DNA from: Bordetella parapertussis
Lineage (GTDB): Bacteria; Pseudomonadota; Gammaproteobacteria; Burkholderiales; Thiobacillaceae
Length of the DNA stretch: 64,000 nucleotides
NCBI GenBank assembly: GCA_945890495.1
Contig: CAMDCO010000001.1
Span: forward strand, 108,003 to 172,002
Direction: 5' to 3'
In this document: positions 7,317 through 18,200 of the stretch, piece after piece
Layout: every line of letters begins with the position of its first letter
How positions within the stretch are numbered: position 1 is the first letter of the stretch
Notes under the pieces: model-generated
The model's input: only the letters and a program-made list of their open reading frames with translations
Told to the model about the DNA's origin: nothing
The model's database searches: none
Made by a program: the position numbers and the translations under genes

Positions 7317-9896
7317 ATGAATCCGTCGTCGAATCCGCCCCCCATCCCCGCCGATCTCAAGGACCACACGCCGATGATGCAGCAATACCTGCGCATCAAG
7401 GCGGAACACCCGGATCGGCTGCTGTTCTACCGCATGGGCGATTTCTACGAGCTTTTTCATGACGATGCGGAACAGGCCGCCGCCCTCCTCGACATCACCC
7501 TGACCACGCGCGGCCAGTCCGCCGGGGTGCCCATCCGCATGGCCGGTGTCCCTTTTCACGCCGCCGAGCAATACCTTGCCAAGCTGGTCAAGCGGGGCAT
7601 TTCAGTCGCCATCTGCGAGCAGGTTGGCGACCCCAAGACCAGCAAGGGCCCGGTTGAACGCCGGGTCATGCGAATCGTGACACCCGGCACCCTGACCGAT
7701 GCGGCGCTGCTCGACGACCGGCGCGACACCCGCCTGATGGCCCTCCTGCCCGGCAAGGGGTCCGTGGCCATGGCCTGGCTGACCCTGTCTTCCGGGGAGT
7801 TCCGCGCCAGCGAGGTCGATGCCTCGCGGCTGGCCGCAGAACTGGCTCGTCTGGCCCCAGCCGAGCTGTTGCTCCCAGAGGACTCTCTGCTGCCCGTACC
7901 GGAAGGCACGGCCTTGGTCCGCCGCCCCTCTTGGCAATTCGATGCCGGTCGCGGCTACCGCCTCCTGTGCGAACACTTCGGCCTGCACAACCTGGACGCC
8001 TTCGGCATCGGCGACCGGCCGGCCATTCAAGCCGTCGCGGGCCTGCTGATCGAATACGCCCAGCACACGCAACAGGCTGCCCTGCCCCATCTGACCGGCC
8101 TCAGCCTCGAGCACCCGGACAGCTTCGTGCAACTCGACGCGGCCGCGCGCCGTACCCTGGAAATCACCGTGACCCTGCGCGGCGCCCCGGCCCCAACGCT
8201 GTTTTCGGAACTAGACCGCTGCGTTACCGGCATGGGCAGCCGCCTCCTGGCACGCTGGCTACACCATCCGCTCACCGACCGGCAGGTCCTCAGCCAGCGT
8301 CTTGATGCCCTGGAGGCCCTCCACGACGCCGATACGGCCCGCGCCCGGATTCGCTCCCAACTTAAGGGCAGCGCCGATGTCGAACGCATCTGCGCCCGCA
8401 TCGGCCTCGGTAGCGCACGGCCGCGCGACCTCTCCGGCCTGCGCGACACCCTGCAAAAACTACCCGACCTGCGCGACAGCCTTGCCACCGTCCTGCCCGC
8501 CCTGGCCAATCGTCTGGCCTGCCCACCGGATCTCGCTGAACACCTGCAGTGCGCCCTGCGCCCCGAACCGGCCCCGACCCTGCGCGAGGGCGGCGTCATG
8601 GCCGATGGCTTCGACCCCCTGCTCGACGAATTGCGCGCCCTACAATCGGACAGCGGCACCTTCCTACTCGAGATCGAACAGCGCGAACGCGAACGCACTG
8701 GCATCGCCAACCTACGGGTTGAATACAACCGGGTGAGCGGCTTTTATATCGAGGTCAGCCGCGGCCAGACTGACAAGGTCCCAGCCGATTACCACCGCCG
8801 GCAAACGCTGAAAAACTGTGAACGCTACCTGACGCCCGAACTGAAGGCCTTTGAGGCGCGCTACCTGTCCGCCGCCGATCAGTCTCTGGCCCGCGAACGC
8901 GAACTCTATGCCGAGTTGCTGACCCACCTCGCCGGTCACCTCCCCGAGTTGCAAGCCCTCGCCCAGGCCCTGGCCGAGGTCGACCTCCTGGCCGGCCAGG
9001 CCGAACTCGCCCGCGAACGCGACTACTGTCGCCCTCGTTACCAGACCGAATGGGGCCTCGACATCGTCGCCGGCCGCCACCCGATCGTCGAGACACGCAG
9101 CGAAGGCTTCGTCGCCAACGATCTCCACCTCGACCCGGGCCGGCGCATGCTGCTCATCACCGGCCCCAACATGGGCGGCAAATCGACCTACATGCGCCAG
9201 GCCGCGCTCATCACCCTGATGGCCTGCTGCGGCCTGTTTGTCCCCGCCCGTGCGGTCAACCTCGGCCCCATCGACCAGATCTTCACCCGCGTCGGCAGCT
9301 CGGATGACCTCGCTGGCGGGCGTTCGACCTTCATGGTCGAGATGACCGAGACCGCCGGCATCCTGCTTGGCGCGACCGAGCAGAGCCTGATCCTGATGGA
9401 CGAGATCGGCCGGGGCACCTCGACCTTCGACGGCATCTCGATCGCCTGGGCCGTGGCCCGTCACCTCGCCACCCAAACCCGCGCCGCAACCCTGTTCGCC
9501 ACCCATTATTTCGAGCTGACCCAACTGGTGCAGCACTATCCGATGCTGGCCAATGCGCACCTCGACGCCATCGAGAACAACGGAAAGCTGACCTTCCTGC
9601 ACAGCGTTGAAGACGGCCCGGCCTCGCAAAGCTACGGCCTGCAGGTCGCGCGACTGGCTGGAGTACCGAGCCGCATCATCCAGCAGGCACGGCGCAAGCT
9701 CACCGAACTGGAAGAACAGCAGATCCGCAGCGAGGGCCAGGGCGATCTGTTCCTCGACACGCCCGCCAGCGAGACCATGCCCTCCCCGCTCAGCACCGCA
9801 CTGGCTGGCATCGACCCCGACCAACTCACCCCCAAACAGGCGCTCGACGCGCTCTACACCCTAAAGGCCCTGGCCGATGAAAACCCTGCACCTTGA
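7317..9896 (+). CDS. mutS: DNA mismatch repair protein MutS
   Basis: Mismatch-recognition ATPase. The mismatch-binding motif [11 protein letters not shown] near residue 40 carries the Phe-x-Glu wedge; the C-terminal ABC ATPase has Walker [14 protein letters not shown], the loop RSTFMVEM, Walker [17 protein letters not shown] and ATHYFEL. The ATG at 7317 gives 859 aa, normal for MutS1. The ORF-track start at 7284 would add 11 non-family residues. A TACAAT hexamer lies 9 nt before the ATG and no Shine-Dalgarno sequence is evident. The 3' end overlaps the next gene by 20 bp. Confidence 0.97.
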   Translation: MNPSSNPPPIPADLKDHTPMMQQYLRIKAEHPDRLLFYRMGDFYELFHDDAEQAAALLDITLTTRGQSAGVPIRMAGVPFHAAEQYLAKLVKRGISVAICEQVGDPKTSKGPVERRVMRIVTPGTLTDAALLDDRRDTRLMALLPGKGSVAMAWLTLSSGEFRASEVDASRLAAELARLAPAELLLPEDSLLPVPEGTALVRRPSWQFDAGRGYRLLCEHFGLHNLDAFGIGDRPAIQAVAGLLIEYAQHTQQAALPHLTGLSLEHPDSFVQLDAAARRTLEITVTLRGAPAPTLFSELDRCVTGMGSRLLARWLHHPLTDRQVLSQRLDALEALHDADTARARIRSQLKGSADVERICARIGLGSARPRDLSGLRDTLQKLPDLRDSLATVLPALANRLACPPDLAEHLQCALRPEPAPTLREGGVMADGFDPLLDELRALQSDSGTFLLEIEQRERERTGIANLRVEYNRVSGFYIEVSRGQTDKVPADYHRRQTLKNCERYLTPELKAFEARYLSAADQSLARERELYAELLTHLAGHLPELQALAQALAEVDLLAGQAELARERDYCRPRYQTEWGLDIVAGRHPIVETRSEGFVANDLHLDPGRRMLLITGPNMGGKSTYMRQAALITLMACCGLFVPARAVNLGPIDQIFTRVGSSDDLAGGRSTFMVEMTETAGILLGATEQSLILMDEIGRGTSTFDGISIAWAVARHLATQTRAATLFATHYFELTQLVQHYPMLANAHLDAIENNGKLTFLHSVEDGPASQSYGLQVARLAGVPSRIIQQARRKLTELEEQQIRSEGQGDLFLDTPASETMPSPLSTALAGIDPDQLTPKQALDALYTLKALADENPAP

Positions 9897-10155
9897 AACC
9901 GGCGACTGGGCCGCTGACTTCACCCAATGCCACCACCTCGCCGGCCGTCTTGCCGACGGTCTGCTCGACACCCCTATGCGGCTCTCCTTCTACGACCGCG
10001 AACGCAATCTGGAATCGCCCAACGGCGTCTCCGAATGTCACCAAGGCTGCACCACGCCGGGCTGGGTCGATTACGCCATGAATCGGGGCGGTAGCCTGAT
10101 GATTGATTTCGACCACGGCCGCTTCGTCTTCTGCTTCATGGGCACCCCGCTATGA
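9877..10155 (+). CDS. Small conserved-looking protein of unknown function, coupled to mutS
   Basis: 92 aa, starting [15 protein letters not shown] and ending [15 protein letters not shown]. The ATG lies inside the last codons of mutS (20-bp overlap) and the stop overlaps the next start by 4 bp, so all three genes are probably one transcript. It is acidic and soluble, with two cysteines in [16 protein letters not shown] and no signal peptide or membrane segment. It might belong to a small DUF family (DUF5619 was considered), but I cannot confirm that. A role beside mismatch repair is suggested by position only. Confidence 0.7.
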   Translation: MKTLHLETGDWAADFTQCHHLAGRLADGLLDTPMRLSFYDRERNLESPNGVSECHQGCTTPGWVDYAMNRGGSLMIDFDHGRFVFCFMGTPL

Positions 10156-10598
10156 CCACGACGATGACGGCGCCAATGACCACGCCATCGCAACGCGAGT
10201 GGGACGAGCTGGCCCAGCAACTACTCACCCTACCGGGAGGCGGGCCCGCCGGCATCCTGAACGATTTCTTTGCTGCCACCGCCCGCCCCGTGGAACGGCA
10301 CTACAGCGAACGGGAACATTGGGAACTTTCCGAAGGTGGCCGGCTCAAGCTGGAGACCGGCGGCGCGCTGATGCACTATGACGCGACGCATACCGCCACG
10401 CTCATTGCCCGCCACGAAGATCTGAAAATCCCACCCGGCGCCCCCCCCCTCGCCCTGATGCTCGCCGCGCTGGCCGGTGGCCTGCTTGATGGCCATCCCC
10501 ACCCGACCCCCTTCAAGACGCTGAAAACGCTCAGCCCCAAGCTCGCCCGAGCCGCCCAAGAACTGCTGTTGGTGGCCAGTTGTCGCCTGTGTGGCTGA
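10152..10598 (+). CDS. Hypothetical protein, third gene of the mutS transcript
   Basis: 148 aa, beginning [20 protein letters not shown]; overlaps the preceding gene by 4 bp (ATGA). The first ten residues are threonine/methionine rich, so an internal ATG may be the true start. It has a central charged segment (ERHYSEREHWELSEGGRLKLE), a hydrophobic stretch PPLALMLAALAGGLLDG too short to be a clear membrane anchor, and a C-terminal CRLCG. Base composition resembles its neighbours. No family recognised. The gene is convergent with the rnf operon, with 5 bp between the stop codons. Confidence 0.65.
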   Translation: MTTTMTAPMTTPSQREWDELAQQLLTLPGGGPAGILNDFFAATARPVERHYSEREHWELSEGGRLKLETGGALMHYDATHTATLIARHEDLKIPPGAPPLALMLAALAGGLLDGHPHPTPFKTLKTLSPKLARAAQELLLVASCRLCG

Positions 10599-10603
10599 TC
10601 ACA

Positions 10604-10804
10604 TCAATCCTTCTCGCAGTGCCCGCTGGAGGCACAACCACTACCGCTGCCGCCACTGCAGCTGCCGCAGCCCCGCGCATCCGGGTCGCGGAACGGGCCT
10701 AACTGAGGGTTGTGCCGGGCGAAGTTCTGGTACAGACGATTGACCGCCAGGCCCGCCAGTAGAAGGCCTAGGATCAGGCCCACTGCAACAAGATAGGTCA
10801 TCAT
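10604..10804 (-). CDS. Cys-rich single-pass membrane protein, NqrM-like, end of rnf operon
   Basis: 66 aa: one N-terminal membrane helix (YLVAVGLILGLLLAGLAVN), then a cytoplasmic tail with four cysteines, CGSCSGGSGSGCASSGHCEKD. Its start overlaps the rnfA stop by 4 bp (ATGA), so it belongs to the rnf operon. Size, topology and the four-cysteine tail resemble NqrM, the maturation factor needed for the intramembrane iron centre between NqrD and NqrE, the homologues of RnfA and RnfE. A similar role in loading the RnfA/RnfE centre is inferred and not demonstrated. FeoB-associated Cys-rich proteins look alike, so this could also be a general metal-binding protein. Confidence 0.65.
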   Translation of the reverse strand: MMTYLVAVGLILGLLLAGLAVNRLYQNFARHNPQLGPFRDPDARGCGSCSGGSGSGCASSGHCEKD

Positions 10805-11391
10805 CCCGCGCTCGCCCCGAGCCCAGCAAAGCCCATAAACACCAAAGACAACAAGCCCGCGAGCATAAGGGCCAGTCCCGTGCCTTGCACCATTTGCGGA
10901 ACCGTTGACAGATTCAGGCGTTCACGCAGGCCGGCCATCAAGAGCAGCGCCAGCGTAAAACCGCCGCCACCGGCCAATGCAAACACCATGGATTGGAGAA
11001 AACTGTATTCGCGCGTCGTCTGGAACAGGGCCACGCCGAGCACGGCACAGTTGGTGGTGATGAGTGGCAGGTAGATACCGAGGGCGCGGAACAACATTGG
11101 ACTGGTCTTTTTCAGGAACATCTCCACCAATTGCACGGCGGAGGCGATCACCACGATATAGGCGATGAGGCGCAAGAACTGCAGATCCAATGCGGTGAGC
11201 AGCACATTCAGGCCGTAGGCACACAGCGAGGCGACCATCATCACGAAGGTCGTCGCGGCCCCCATCGGCAGGGCGGTATTGAGCCGCCCGGAGACGCCCA
11301 GGAAGGGACACAGACCGAGGAACATCGCCAGCACAAAGTTGTTGGTCAGGAGCGTTCCGATGAAGATCTGGAACAGCGATTCATGTTCCAT
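10801..11391 (-). CDS. rnfA: Electron transport complex subunit RnfA
   Basis: Integral membrane subunit of the ion-pumping Rnf ferredoxin:NAD+ oxidoreductase, homologous to NqrE. The first helix contains TNNFVLAMFLGLCPFLGVS and a later one LITTNCAVLGVALF; these conserved cysteines hold the intramembrane iron centre. The ATG at 11391 (MEHESLFQIF) gives 196 aa, the family length. The longer ORF-track start at 11535 reads a Ser/Cys-rich shadow of rnfE and is rejected. It overlaps rnfE by 11 bp upstream and the NqrM-like gene by 4 bp downstream. Confidence 0.95.
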   Translation of the reverse strand: MEHESLFQIFIGTLLTNNFVLAMFLGLCPFLGVSGRLNTALPMGAATTFVMMVASLCAYGLNVLLTALDLQFLRLIAYIVVIASAVQLVEMFLKKTSPMLFRALGIYLPLITTNCAVLGVALFQTTREYSFLQSMVFALAGGGGFTLALLLMAGLRERLNLSTVPQMVQGTGLALMLAGLLSLVFMGFAGLGASAG

Positions 11392-12010
11392 GACGAACCT
11401 CCTTGCGTTGCTTCCATCCCGCAAACAGGAGCAACCAACCACCGAGGACGAAGAACCCACCCGGCGGCAGGAGCATGACGATCCAGGGTTGGAAACTCGG
11501 TCCGAACAACGACACGCCGAACAGGCTGCCGGCACCCAAGATCTCGCGCACGCTACCCAGGGCGAAAAGACCTATCGTAAAACCGATACCCATACCGAAT
11601 GCGTTAACCACAGCGATCAGGGGCGGGTGTTTGGAGGCATGCGCCTCCGCGCGACCGAGAATGATGCAATTCACCACAATCAACTGAATAAATGCGCCGA
11701 GCGCCTCATACAAGGCCAGGCTCAGGGCCTGGATCGCATAATCGACCACGGTCACAAAGCTGGCGATGATGACGATGTAGGTGGCGATACGCACCTCCTT
11801 CGGCACCCAATTCCGGATTGTTGACACCAACAGACAGGAAGACACCAACACAAAGGTCGTCGCCAACCCCATGCCCAGAGCATTACTCGCCGACACGGTC
11901 ACGGCCAGCGTCGGGCACATACCCAACACCATGACAAAGACGGGGTTCTGTTTCCAGATCCCTTCCATGAAGTTTTCGAAGGCGGTCAGGGTGTGTTCGC
12001 CGGGTTTCAT
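11381..12010 (-). CDS. rnfE: Electron transport complex subunit RnfE
   Basis: Membrane subunit homologous to NqrD and pseudo-symmetric to RnfA. Conserved segments are GIWKQNPVFVMVLGMCPTLAVTVSASNALGMG and LIVVNCIILGRAEAHAS, each bringing one of the cysteines of the shared iron site. Five to six membrane helices and 209 aa, as expected. Overlaps rnfG by 4 bp upstream. Confidence 0.95.
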   Translation of the reverse strand: MKPGEHTLTAFENFMEGIWKQNPVFVMVLGMCPTLAVTVSASNALGMGLATTFVLVSSCLLVSTIRNWVPKEVRIATYIVIIASFVTVVDYAIQALSLALYEALGAFIQLIVVNCIILGRAEAHASKHPPLIAVVNAFGMGIGFTIGLFALGSVREILGAGSLFGVSLFGPSFQPWIVMLLPPGGFFVLGGWLLLFAGWKQRKEVRHGT

Positions 12011-12699
12011 GGCGGGGATTCCAGGTTATTTAGATGCGGACGCAGGCGCGGCAACAAGACACGGGCGCTATCATTGATGCCGCGTCCCACTGCGCGCGAG
12101 GTAATGGTCGCGCCAGAGATCGCGTCGATCTCCCAGGGATTGCGTTTGCTGCCATGTTTCACCGTCCGGATCGGATGAGCAAGGCCCTGACCGGAGGCAT
12201 CCAACCGTGCATCAAGGGCAACAAAGTTTTTCTGGAAGGCCGCGTCCGTGCGGATCTTGTCACCAATGCCCGGCGTCTCGCGATGCGCCCCGACGGCAAA
12301 ACCGATGATCGCCTGCCGCTGCGGGTCATAGGCGTACAGCACCCGCACCACATCGGCATAACCGACCGCACCCGCCTCGGCCACCAAACCACGCAGATGA
12401 CGATGGGCATCGTAGACCGCATAAACGCGCTGGGCCCCCTTGGGCATCGCTTGGCCCAACCGCAACGGGATCGTTCCTTGCGCACTCACAGCATGAATAT
12501 GCAAGGCCACCCCTTCAGGGATGAGGGAGAAGATTGACCGCTCCAAGGCAATACGCCGATTCTTGGCGATCGGGTCCAGCGTGCTTTGAAAGGCCGCAAC
12601 GATTAGCACCCCGCACAACAGAGCGACTCCGCCGAGCGTGGCGACCAAGCGCCAACCGGCCGTCACTTCTGCCACAGGATTCGGCAACGGCTCGCTCAT
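12007..12699 (-). CDS. rnfG: Electron transport complex subunit RnfG (covalent FMN)
   Basis: One N-terminal membrane anchor (LVATLGGVALLCGVLIVAAFQ, residues about 18-38) and a periplasmic FMN-binding domain. The flavinylation motif is SGATITSRAV near residue 195, with FMN esterified to the threonine by an ApbE-type transferase, which is not in this window. Upstream motif HRETPGIGDKI is the usual RnfG/NqrC signature. 230 aa; coupled on both sides by 4-bp overlaps. Confidence 0.93.
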   Translation of the reverse strand: MSEPLPNPVAEVTAGWRLVATLGGVALLCGVLIVAAFQSTLDPIAKNRRIALERSIFSLIPEGVALHIHAVSAQGTIPLRLGQAMPKGAQRVYAVYDAHRHLRGLVAEAGAVGYADVVRVLYAYDPQRQAIIGFAVGAHRETPGIGDKIRTDAAFQKNFVALDARLDASGQGLAHPIRTVKHGSKRNPWEIDAISGATITSRAVGRGINDSARVLLPRLRPHLNNLESPP

Positions 12700-13736
12700 G
12701 ACGCCCCCCTCCGTGGCTTGCGCCGCCCGAAGACGCGCGTCGGCAAGCTGCGATCAAGCAAGGGCGCTAGCGCATTACCGAACAGGATGGCATACATCAC
12801 CCCCTCGGACAGGCCGCCAAAATAGCGGATCAGGACCGTCACCGTGCCGATGAGGATCGCGTAGGCCCAGACGGCCAGCGGCGTCACCGGCGAGGTCGCC
12901 ATGTCGGTCGCCATGAACATGGCTCCCAACATGAGGCCACCCGACAGCAGGACGAAGACGGGCGGCGGGAAAAAATCAGGGTTGTAGAGATGAAAAGCGT
13001 AGGCCAAGGCTACGGCAGACCCCATCATGCCCACCGGGATACGCCAGTCGAGCATGCCGCGCAAGGCCAGATAAAGCCCACAAACCAAGACCAACATCGC
13101 CGATGTCTCGCCCACGGAGGCGGTGGCAATACCCAGAAGCAGGTCCTCCGGTGCCGTCAGTTGATGCTGAAACTTCCACATAGCCAACGGCGTTGCGCCG
13201 GTGAACGCATCCGCCGAAGCCGCCTTGGCCCAAACCGTAATATCGGGCGGGATCATCAGGGGTGGTGTCAGGGTCGTGGGGATGAATTCATGGAATCGGT
13301 TCGGGGCATAACTCGGGGCCCAGGTCGCAATCGCCGACGGGAAAGCGGCCTGCACAAAGGCCCTCCCAACGAGGGCCGGGTTGAATACATTCATACCTAG
13401 GCCACCGAACAGGATCTTGCCCAACCCCATCGCCACCACTGCGGCCACGGCCGTCATCCAGAGCGGAAACGAGGGCGGCAGGACCAAGGCCAGCAGGATG
13501 CCGGTGATCATCGCGCTCCAATCCGACAGGGTCGAGGATTGTCCGGAAAGACGGTTAAACAGACGCTCGGTAGCCAGGCACACAATGACCGAGGTTAGCA
13601 GCAGCGCCAATGCGGACAAACCATATAACCAGATTGAAAACAGCGCGATCGGAAGCAAGGCCAGCACTACGTTGAGCATGATGCTCTCAACGCTGAGTCC
13701 CAGGCGTTCATGTGGGGCGCTACGCAGTTCCGTCAT
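12696..13736 (-). CDS. rnfD: Electron transport complex subunit RnfD (covalent FMN)
   Basis: Polytopic membrane subunit homologous to NqrB. It has about nine helices, the motif FGGLGMNVFNPALVGRAF near residue 110, and the flavinylation site AFTGATPLA near residue 180 where FMN is linked to threonine. Length (346 aa) is normal. Lies 6 bp after rnfC. Confidence 0.95.
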   Translation of the reverse strand: MTELRSAPHERLGLSVESIMLNVVLALLPIALFSIWLYGLSALALLLTSVIVCLATERLFNRLSGQSSTLSDWSAMITGILLALVLPPSFPLWMTAVAAVVAMGLGKILFGGLGMNVFNPALVGRAFVQAAFPSAIATWAPSYAPNRFHEFIPTTLTPPLMIPPDITVWAKAASADAFTGATPLAMWKFQHQLTAPEDLLLGIATASVGETSAMLVLVCGLYLALRGMLDWRIPVGMMGSAVALAYAFHLYNPDFFPPPVFVLLSGGLMLGAMFMATDMATSPVTPLAVWAYAILIGTVTVLIRYFGGLSEGVMYAILFGNALAPLLDRSLPTRVFGRRKPRRGAS

Positions 13737-13742
13737 CGGGTA

Positions 13743-15179
13743 TCAGGCGGCACGCGCACGCAACAAGCCCTTGGCGACGCGAAATTGCTGCACGAGAGGG
13801 ATGCCGGACGGGCAAACCCAAGTACAACAACCGCACTCAAAGCAATCCGCAAGATGGTAGTCGGCGCTCATACTGTCATAGTCCCGTTTCGCGGCCAGCA
13901 TCCCAAGCAGGGCGGGATTGAGCCCCATGGGACAGGCCTGAACACATTCGCCACACTTGATGCAAGGGTACACCTTTGCAACCGTTTCCCGCCTAACCCA
14001 TTCACGGTCATACACCAAAATCCCAGTCACGCCCTTGGTGACGGGGGCGTCCAGCGAAGTAATGGCCTGGCCCATCATGGATCCGCCGAGGACAACCTCC
14101 AACTCGGCGGGAGCCTCACCCTCCAGCGCGCCCAAACATTGCAACACATGACGGATCGGTGTGCCCAACGGCACCCAGAAATTACCCGGTCGCTTGACGG
14201 CCGGGCCGGTCACCGTCACCACCCGCTCGGTCAAGCCCTCGCCCGCCGGTAGCAAACGACCCAGCAAGGTCAGAGTACCCACATTATTGACGACCACACC
14301 GATCTCCGAGGGCAGGCCGCCCGCGGGCACCTCCAGGCCCAGAAGCGACTTGATCAGCATCTTTTCGGCGCCCTGCGGATACTTGGTCTGCACCATCTCA
14401 ATCGTTACCCGCCCATCCGCCGGCAGAAACGGGGTCAGTACCGCCACAGCATCGGGCTTGTTATCCTCAATGCCGATGATGGCGCGCCGGGCCCCCACCG
14501 CGCGCATCGCGTAGCCGATGCCACGCATCAAATCGGCTGGATGTTCGATCATGGTACGGTGATCGCAAGTCAAATACGGCTCGCATTCGCAACCATTAAC
14601 CACCAAGGTATGGATGCGGCGCTCAGGGGGGATGCTCAGCTTGACATGACTAGGGAAGGCCGCGCCGCCCAATCCCACCATCCCGCAGTCTTTGACCGCC
14701 GCAATGATCTCTTCGGGCGCGAGCGCATCCATATCGCGTAGCTCACGCCAGAGCACCTCTTGGGTGGAAGACTCGTAGGCACGGATGATGATGCTTTCCA
14801 CCCACGCTCCTGAGGCTGACGGGTGCAACCGGATCGCCTCAACTCGCCCGGTGACAGGGGAATGCAAGGGAACGGACATGAAACCATCGGCCCGTGCAAT
14901 AGGTTGACCGCGAACCACTTCCTCCCCGGGTCGGACAAGGGGTACTGCCGGCTTGCCGATGTGCTGCGCGAGGGGGAGGGAGATGCGCGGCGCATACGGC
15001 AACCGACGAATCGGCTTGCCGGCAGTACTCTTGTGCGTGTCGGGATGAACCCCGCGCGCGAAACTTTTGCGCCTGAACAGCGAAACAAGATACGAAGAAA
15101 CGAAGAAGGCTCTAGAAGGCCTCTCGTCTTGCGGAGAGGGCAGAGAACAATCTGCCTCAAGCCCCCCACTTCGTTCCAT
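13743..15179 (-). CDS. rnfC: Electron transport complex subunit RnfC (NADH/Fe-S)
   Basis: Peripheral subunit that exchanges electrons with NAD(H). Shows the N-terminal GGVHP-like segment (SFARGVHPDTHKS), the NuoF-like GLGGAAFPSHVKL nucleotide/FMN region, an SLBB segment, and two [4Fe-4S] motifs, CIKCGECVQACPMG and CFECGCCTWVCPSG. The chosen ATG gives 478 aa; an ATG at 15197 is also possible and neither has a strong ribosome site. It lacks the long Ala/Lys-rich C-terminal extension of enterobacterial RnfC. Lies 32 bp downstream of nifJ. Confidence 0.93.
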   Translation of the reverse strand: MERSGGLEADCSLPSPQDERPSRAFFVSSYLVSLFRRKSFARGVHPDTHKSTAGKPIRRLPYAPRISLPLAQHIGKPAVPLVRPGEEVVRGQPIARADGFMSVPLHSPVTGRVEAIRLHPSASGAWVESIIIRAYESSTQEVLWRELRDMDALAPEEIIAAVKDCGMVGLGGAAFPSHVKLSIPPERRIHTLVVNGCECEPYLTCDHRTMIEHPADLMRGIGYAMRAVGARRAIIGIEDNKPDAVAVLTPFLPADGRVTIEMVQTKYPQGAEKMLIKSLLGLEVPAGGLPSEIGVVVNNVGTLTLLGRLLPAGEGLTERVVTVTGPAVKRPGNFWVPLGTPIRHVLQCLGALEGEAPAELEVVLGGSMMGQAITSLDAPVTKGVTGILVYDREWVRRETVAKVYPCIKCGECVQACPMGLNPALLGMLAAKRDYDSMSADYHLADCFECGCCTWVCPSGIPLVQQFRVAKGLLRARAA

Positions 15180-15211
15180 GATCGGTCCAGTATCCATGAC
15201 GATGGTATGGC

Positions 15212-18200
15212 TCAGTTGTATTTTGCCGCCCGAGCCATCCATTTCTCGATGCCCGGTTCATTCATGTTCCACGGGGTCCCCGGATGCAGGCAGCCCGAAG
15301 TACATTTCTCTGCGGCCTTGACGATGTCGGGAAACTTCGCACCCTGTGGGTTCACCACAATGGCCAGTTTCTGGTCGTTATAGGCAAACACCTTGGGCGC
15401 GATCGTGGTGCACTCGTCACAGGCCGCGCAATCGGGCGTATCGATATAGACCGGCTCATAACCCTCGGCGACTGCCAAGGGATTGGCCTGCGAAGGCCCG
15501 GTAGATGCGGATGGCGCAGCCCCCATGCCCAACCCAGTCAGGCTGGCCGTCAGATGCGCGAGGATCTCCGCCCGCGCTTTTTCAACGATCGCCGCCTCAT
15601 CGCCCAGCGCCACAGCGGATTTGGCCACATCTTTAAGTTGATGCCAGAACGCCAAGCGCTCCTCACACGCGTTGACCAAGGCCTGCGAAACCATAACCCG
15701 CATCAGCCGGTTCTTTTTGTCCACCGCCCAGATGAACGGGAAACGGCCCTCGCGCTCGGCCGCAGGCAAGCGGAGAAAGTCTGCCATCAGCACCATGTCA
15801 TCGTTCCAGGTCTCCGGCGGAGCCTTCTTGAACTGCTTGGCAAAGCGGCCTTCCGTCAGGGCGAAGTCGGCAAAGGTCATCGGCAAGGCCATCTTCTGCT
15901 TCTGTCCCGCTTCATCGACATAAGCCAGCGTATATTCAGGCCAATCGGTCTCCGGTGAAGGATTGCCATCAAGGCTGACGCACTCGCTAAAGGTCGTCCC
16001 CTGATCGGGGTCGTAACGGAACAGCGAGTAAGCGCGTGACTCGACCGCCAACCGCGACTGCTCGACGGAACGGTCATCGCCCACGCCATGTTCGGGCGGA
16101 CACACAGCGTAGATGTTGAACAGGGCCGGGCGGCGCGAATTGAGGCCATCGATATAGCTCTCGATGAGGTGCGTCGGGTGGGCGATGGTGCTCTGCGCCA
16201 CATAGGCCGAGCGGTGCGCCATACCAATGAGCGCGATCTCCTTGCGGATCTCTTTTTTGCCCGCTGCGTGTTTTCCAAAGGGTGTCATATCCGCCACCTG
16301 GGCCACAAAGGTAGAGCTTGCCGCCTGACCGCCGGTATTTGAATACACCTGGGTATCGACGACCAGAATCTTGATCGGCTTGCCCGTCATCAAGGCACGC
16401 GACAGGTTCTGGAAACCGATGTCGTACATCGCCCCATCGCCGCCAATCGCCACAACCGGCGGACACAGTTTCCACTCTTCGTCCGTAAAGGTTTCCCAGT
16501 TGTAATAGGTGAGTTCGGCATCCTCTGTGTGCGGATCGTAACCACGCTCGAGTTCAATCTCAGCCATGCGGATGGCCTTGAACCCGTCCGCCATGCGCGT
16601 CATATGCCCTTCGAACAGCCCGAGAGCGACCGAGGGCGAATCCTGGAACAGGTGTGAGGTCCATGGGAACGGATAGGGATTAAAGGGGAAAGTCGACCCC
16701 CACACCGAGGTGCACCCCGTCGAATTGACGATACCCATGGCGGCGCGCCCCCGTCCCGTCGGACCCTCCAGATAGCGCCACTTGAGGTCTCTGAGGCGTT
16801 CCAAGATCTGGGTCACCCAGCGTAACCACGGCTGATCGATCGGCGGCGCGGCATGGTGGGCGTCCAAGTCTTCGGACAGGTTCGCCAGGGTCAGGTCATC
16901 GCCCTGATGCGCCGCAAGGGACTGCAGGACCGCCTGCGTATCGGTCAGGTTTACCGCCTCGGTCAAGCGCATGCGGATATGTTTTTCCAGCCCGACGATC
17001 AGGGTGTCAATTTTTTCCAGATGGGCCTCTACGCGCGGCTGCATCAGGGCTGTCACCGTGCTGGTAAAAAGGTGGATGGCGGTCTTCTCGCCACAGCCCA
17101 GACAGGCCCCATCGCCGCAAGCCATAGCGTTGTAGTTCTGCTTGGTCAGCAGCAGGGTTTCCAGTGCACCAATCTTCTCGTCGAGGTCGTCGATGCGGCT
17201 ATAGGATTTAGGGGTCGTGGGCAGGTCAAGCCAGAACTGCCAGTCGCGGCGCAATGCATCGATGCTGTCCTGGGTCTGGGTCACCATTTTCAGGGCATCG
17301 TCATCGCAGACATCCACGCAAAGGGCGCAGCCCTTGCAGGTATAGGGATTAACGGTAATAGAGAACAACCCACCAGCCCCCTTCGCCTTCTTCTCAGGAT
17401 TGACCCAGTAGGGCTTGGTGGTCGCGAGCTGGAACTCGCCCAGGGCATCGGTTAGCAAACGGTACTCATCCCGCAAGGGCTCCGCATCGGCACCTGCCGT
17501 GGCCAGAGCCTCCTCTACCGTCGCCTCGAGGGCGACCTTCAGGCGAGCACGCACATCCACTCCATCACGATCAAGCACACCGCGCAGGCGTTTCTCGATC
17601 GCCCGGGCGCCCTTGCGCAGGAAGCGGGTCGGGCGGCCGCCCATCTCAATACGGCCGATCGCACTATTCAGGACATCACCAACCGTCGAGACCAGACCCG
17701 GAATTGCCGAGTCCGGGCACTGGGTGTAACAGTTCCCACAGGCCGTGCAGTTCTCGGCGATCCACACCGGGTGCTCGAAACGGATCTGCGTCATATCGCG
17801 GAACACGCCCGTCACGGCCGGGATCAGGGCCATCCCCATAAAGGGATCGGCTAGGCTGTCCGAGCCGCGCCCCGTCATGTAGAAACTACCGGTCTGTTCC
17901 CAAAACCGGTGTATATCGGCCTGCTTCGAACCGGCCTCTGCCGAGGTTTCAGGCTGCTGGGTCAGCATAATGGGCAAGGCGGCCCGGGCCCGAAGCGGGG
18001 TCGCTTGGCGGGCACCCACCTGCATGGCCTCGGCAGGGATTTCATGGATCTCGGTATAGCCGCGCCGTACGACCCGCAGGTTGTCTTCGACGATACGCTG
18101 GCCCTTCTTGCCGAATTTTGCCTGCAACTGGTTTTCGATGGCCGAGAACAGGGTCTCTTCCGACAAACCGGCCCGTTCCTTGATATCGGAGGCGTGGAAG

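Noticed and set aside
8712-9824. 370-aa minus-strand ORF inside mutS
   Set aside because: Opposite-strand shadow caused by high G+C at third codon positions; mutS is intact on the plus strand.
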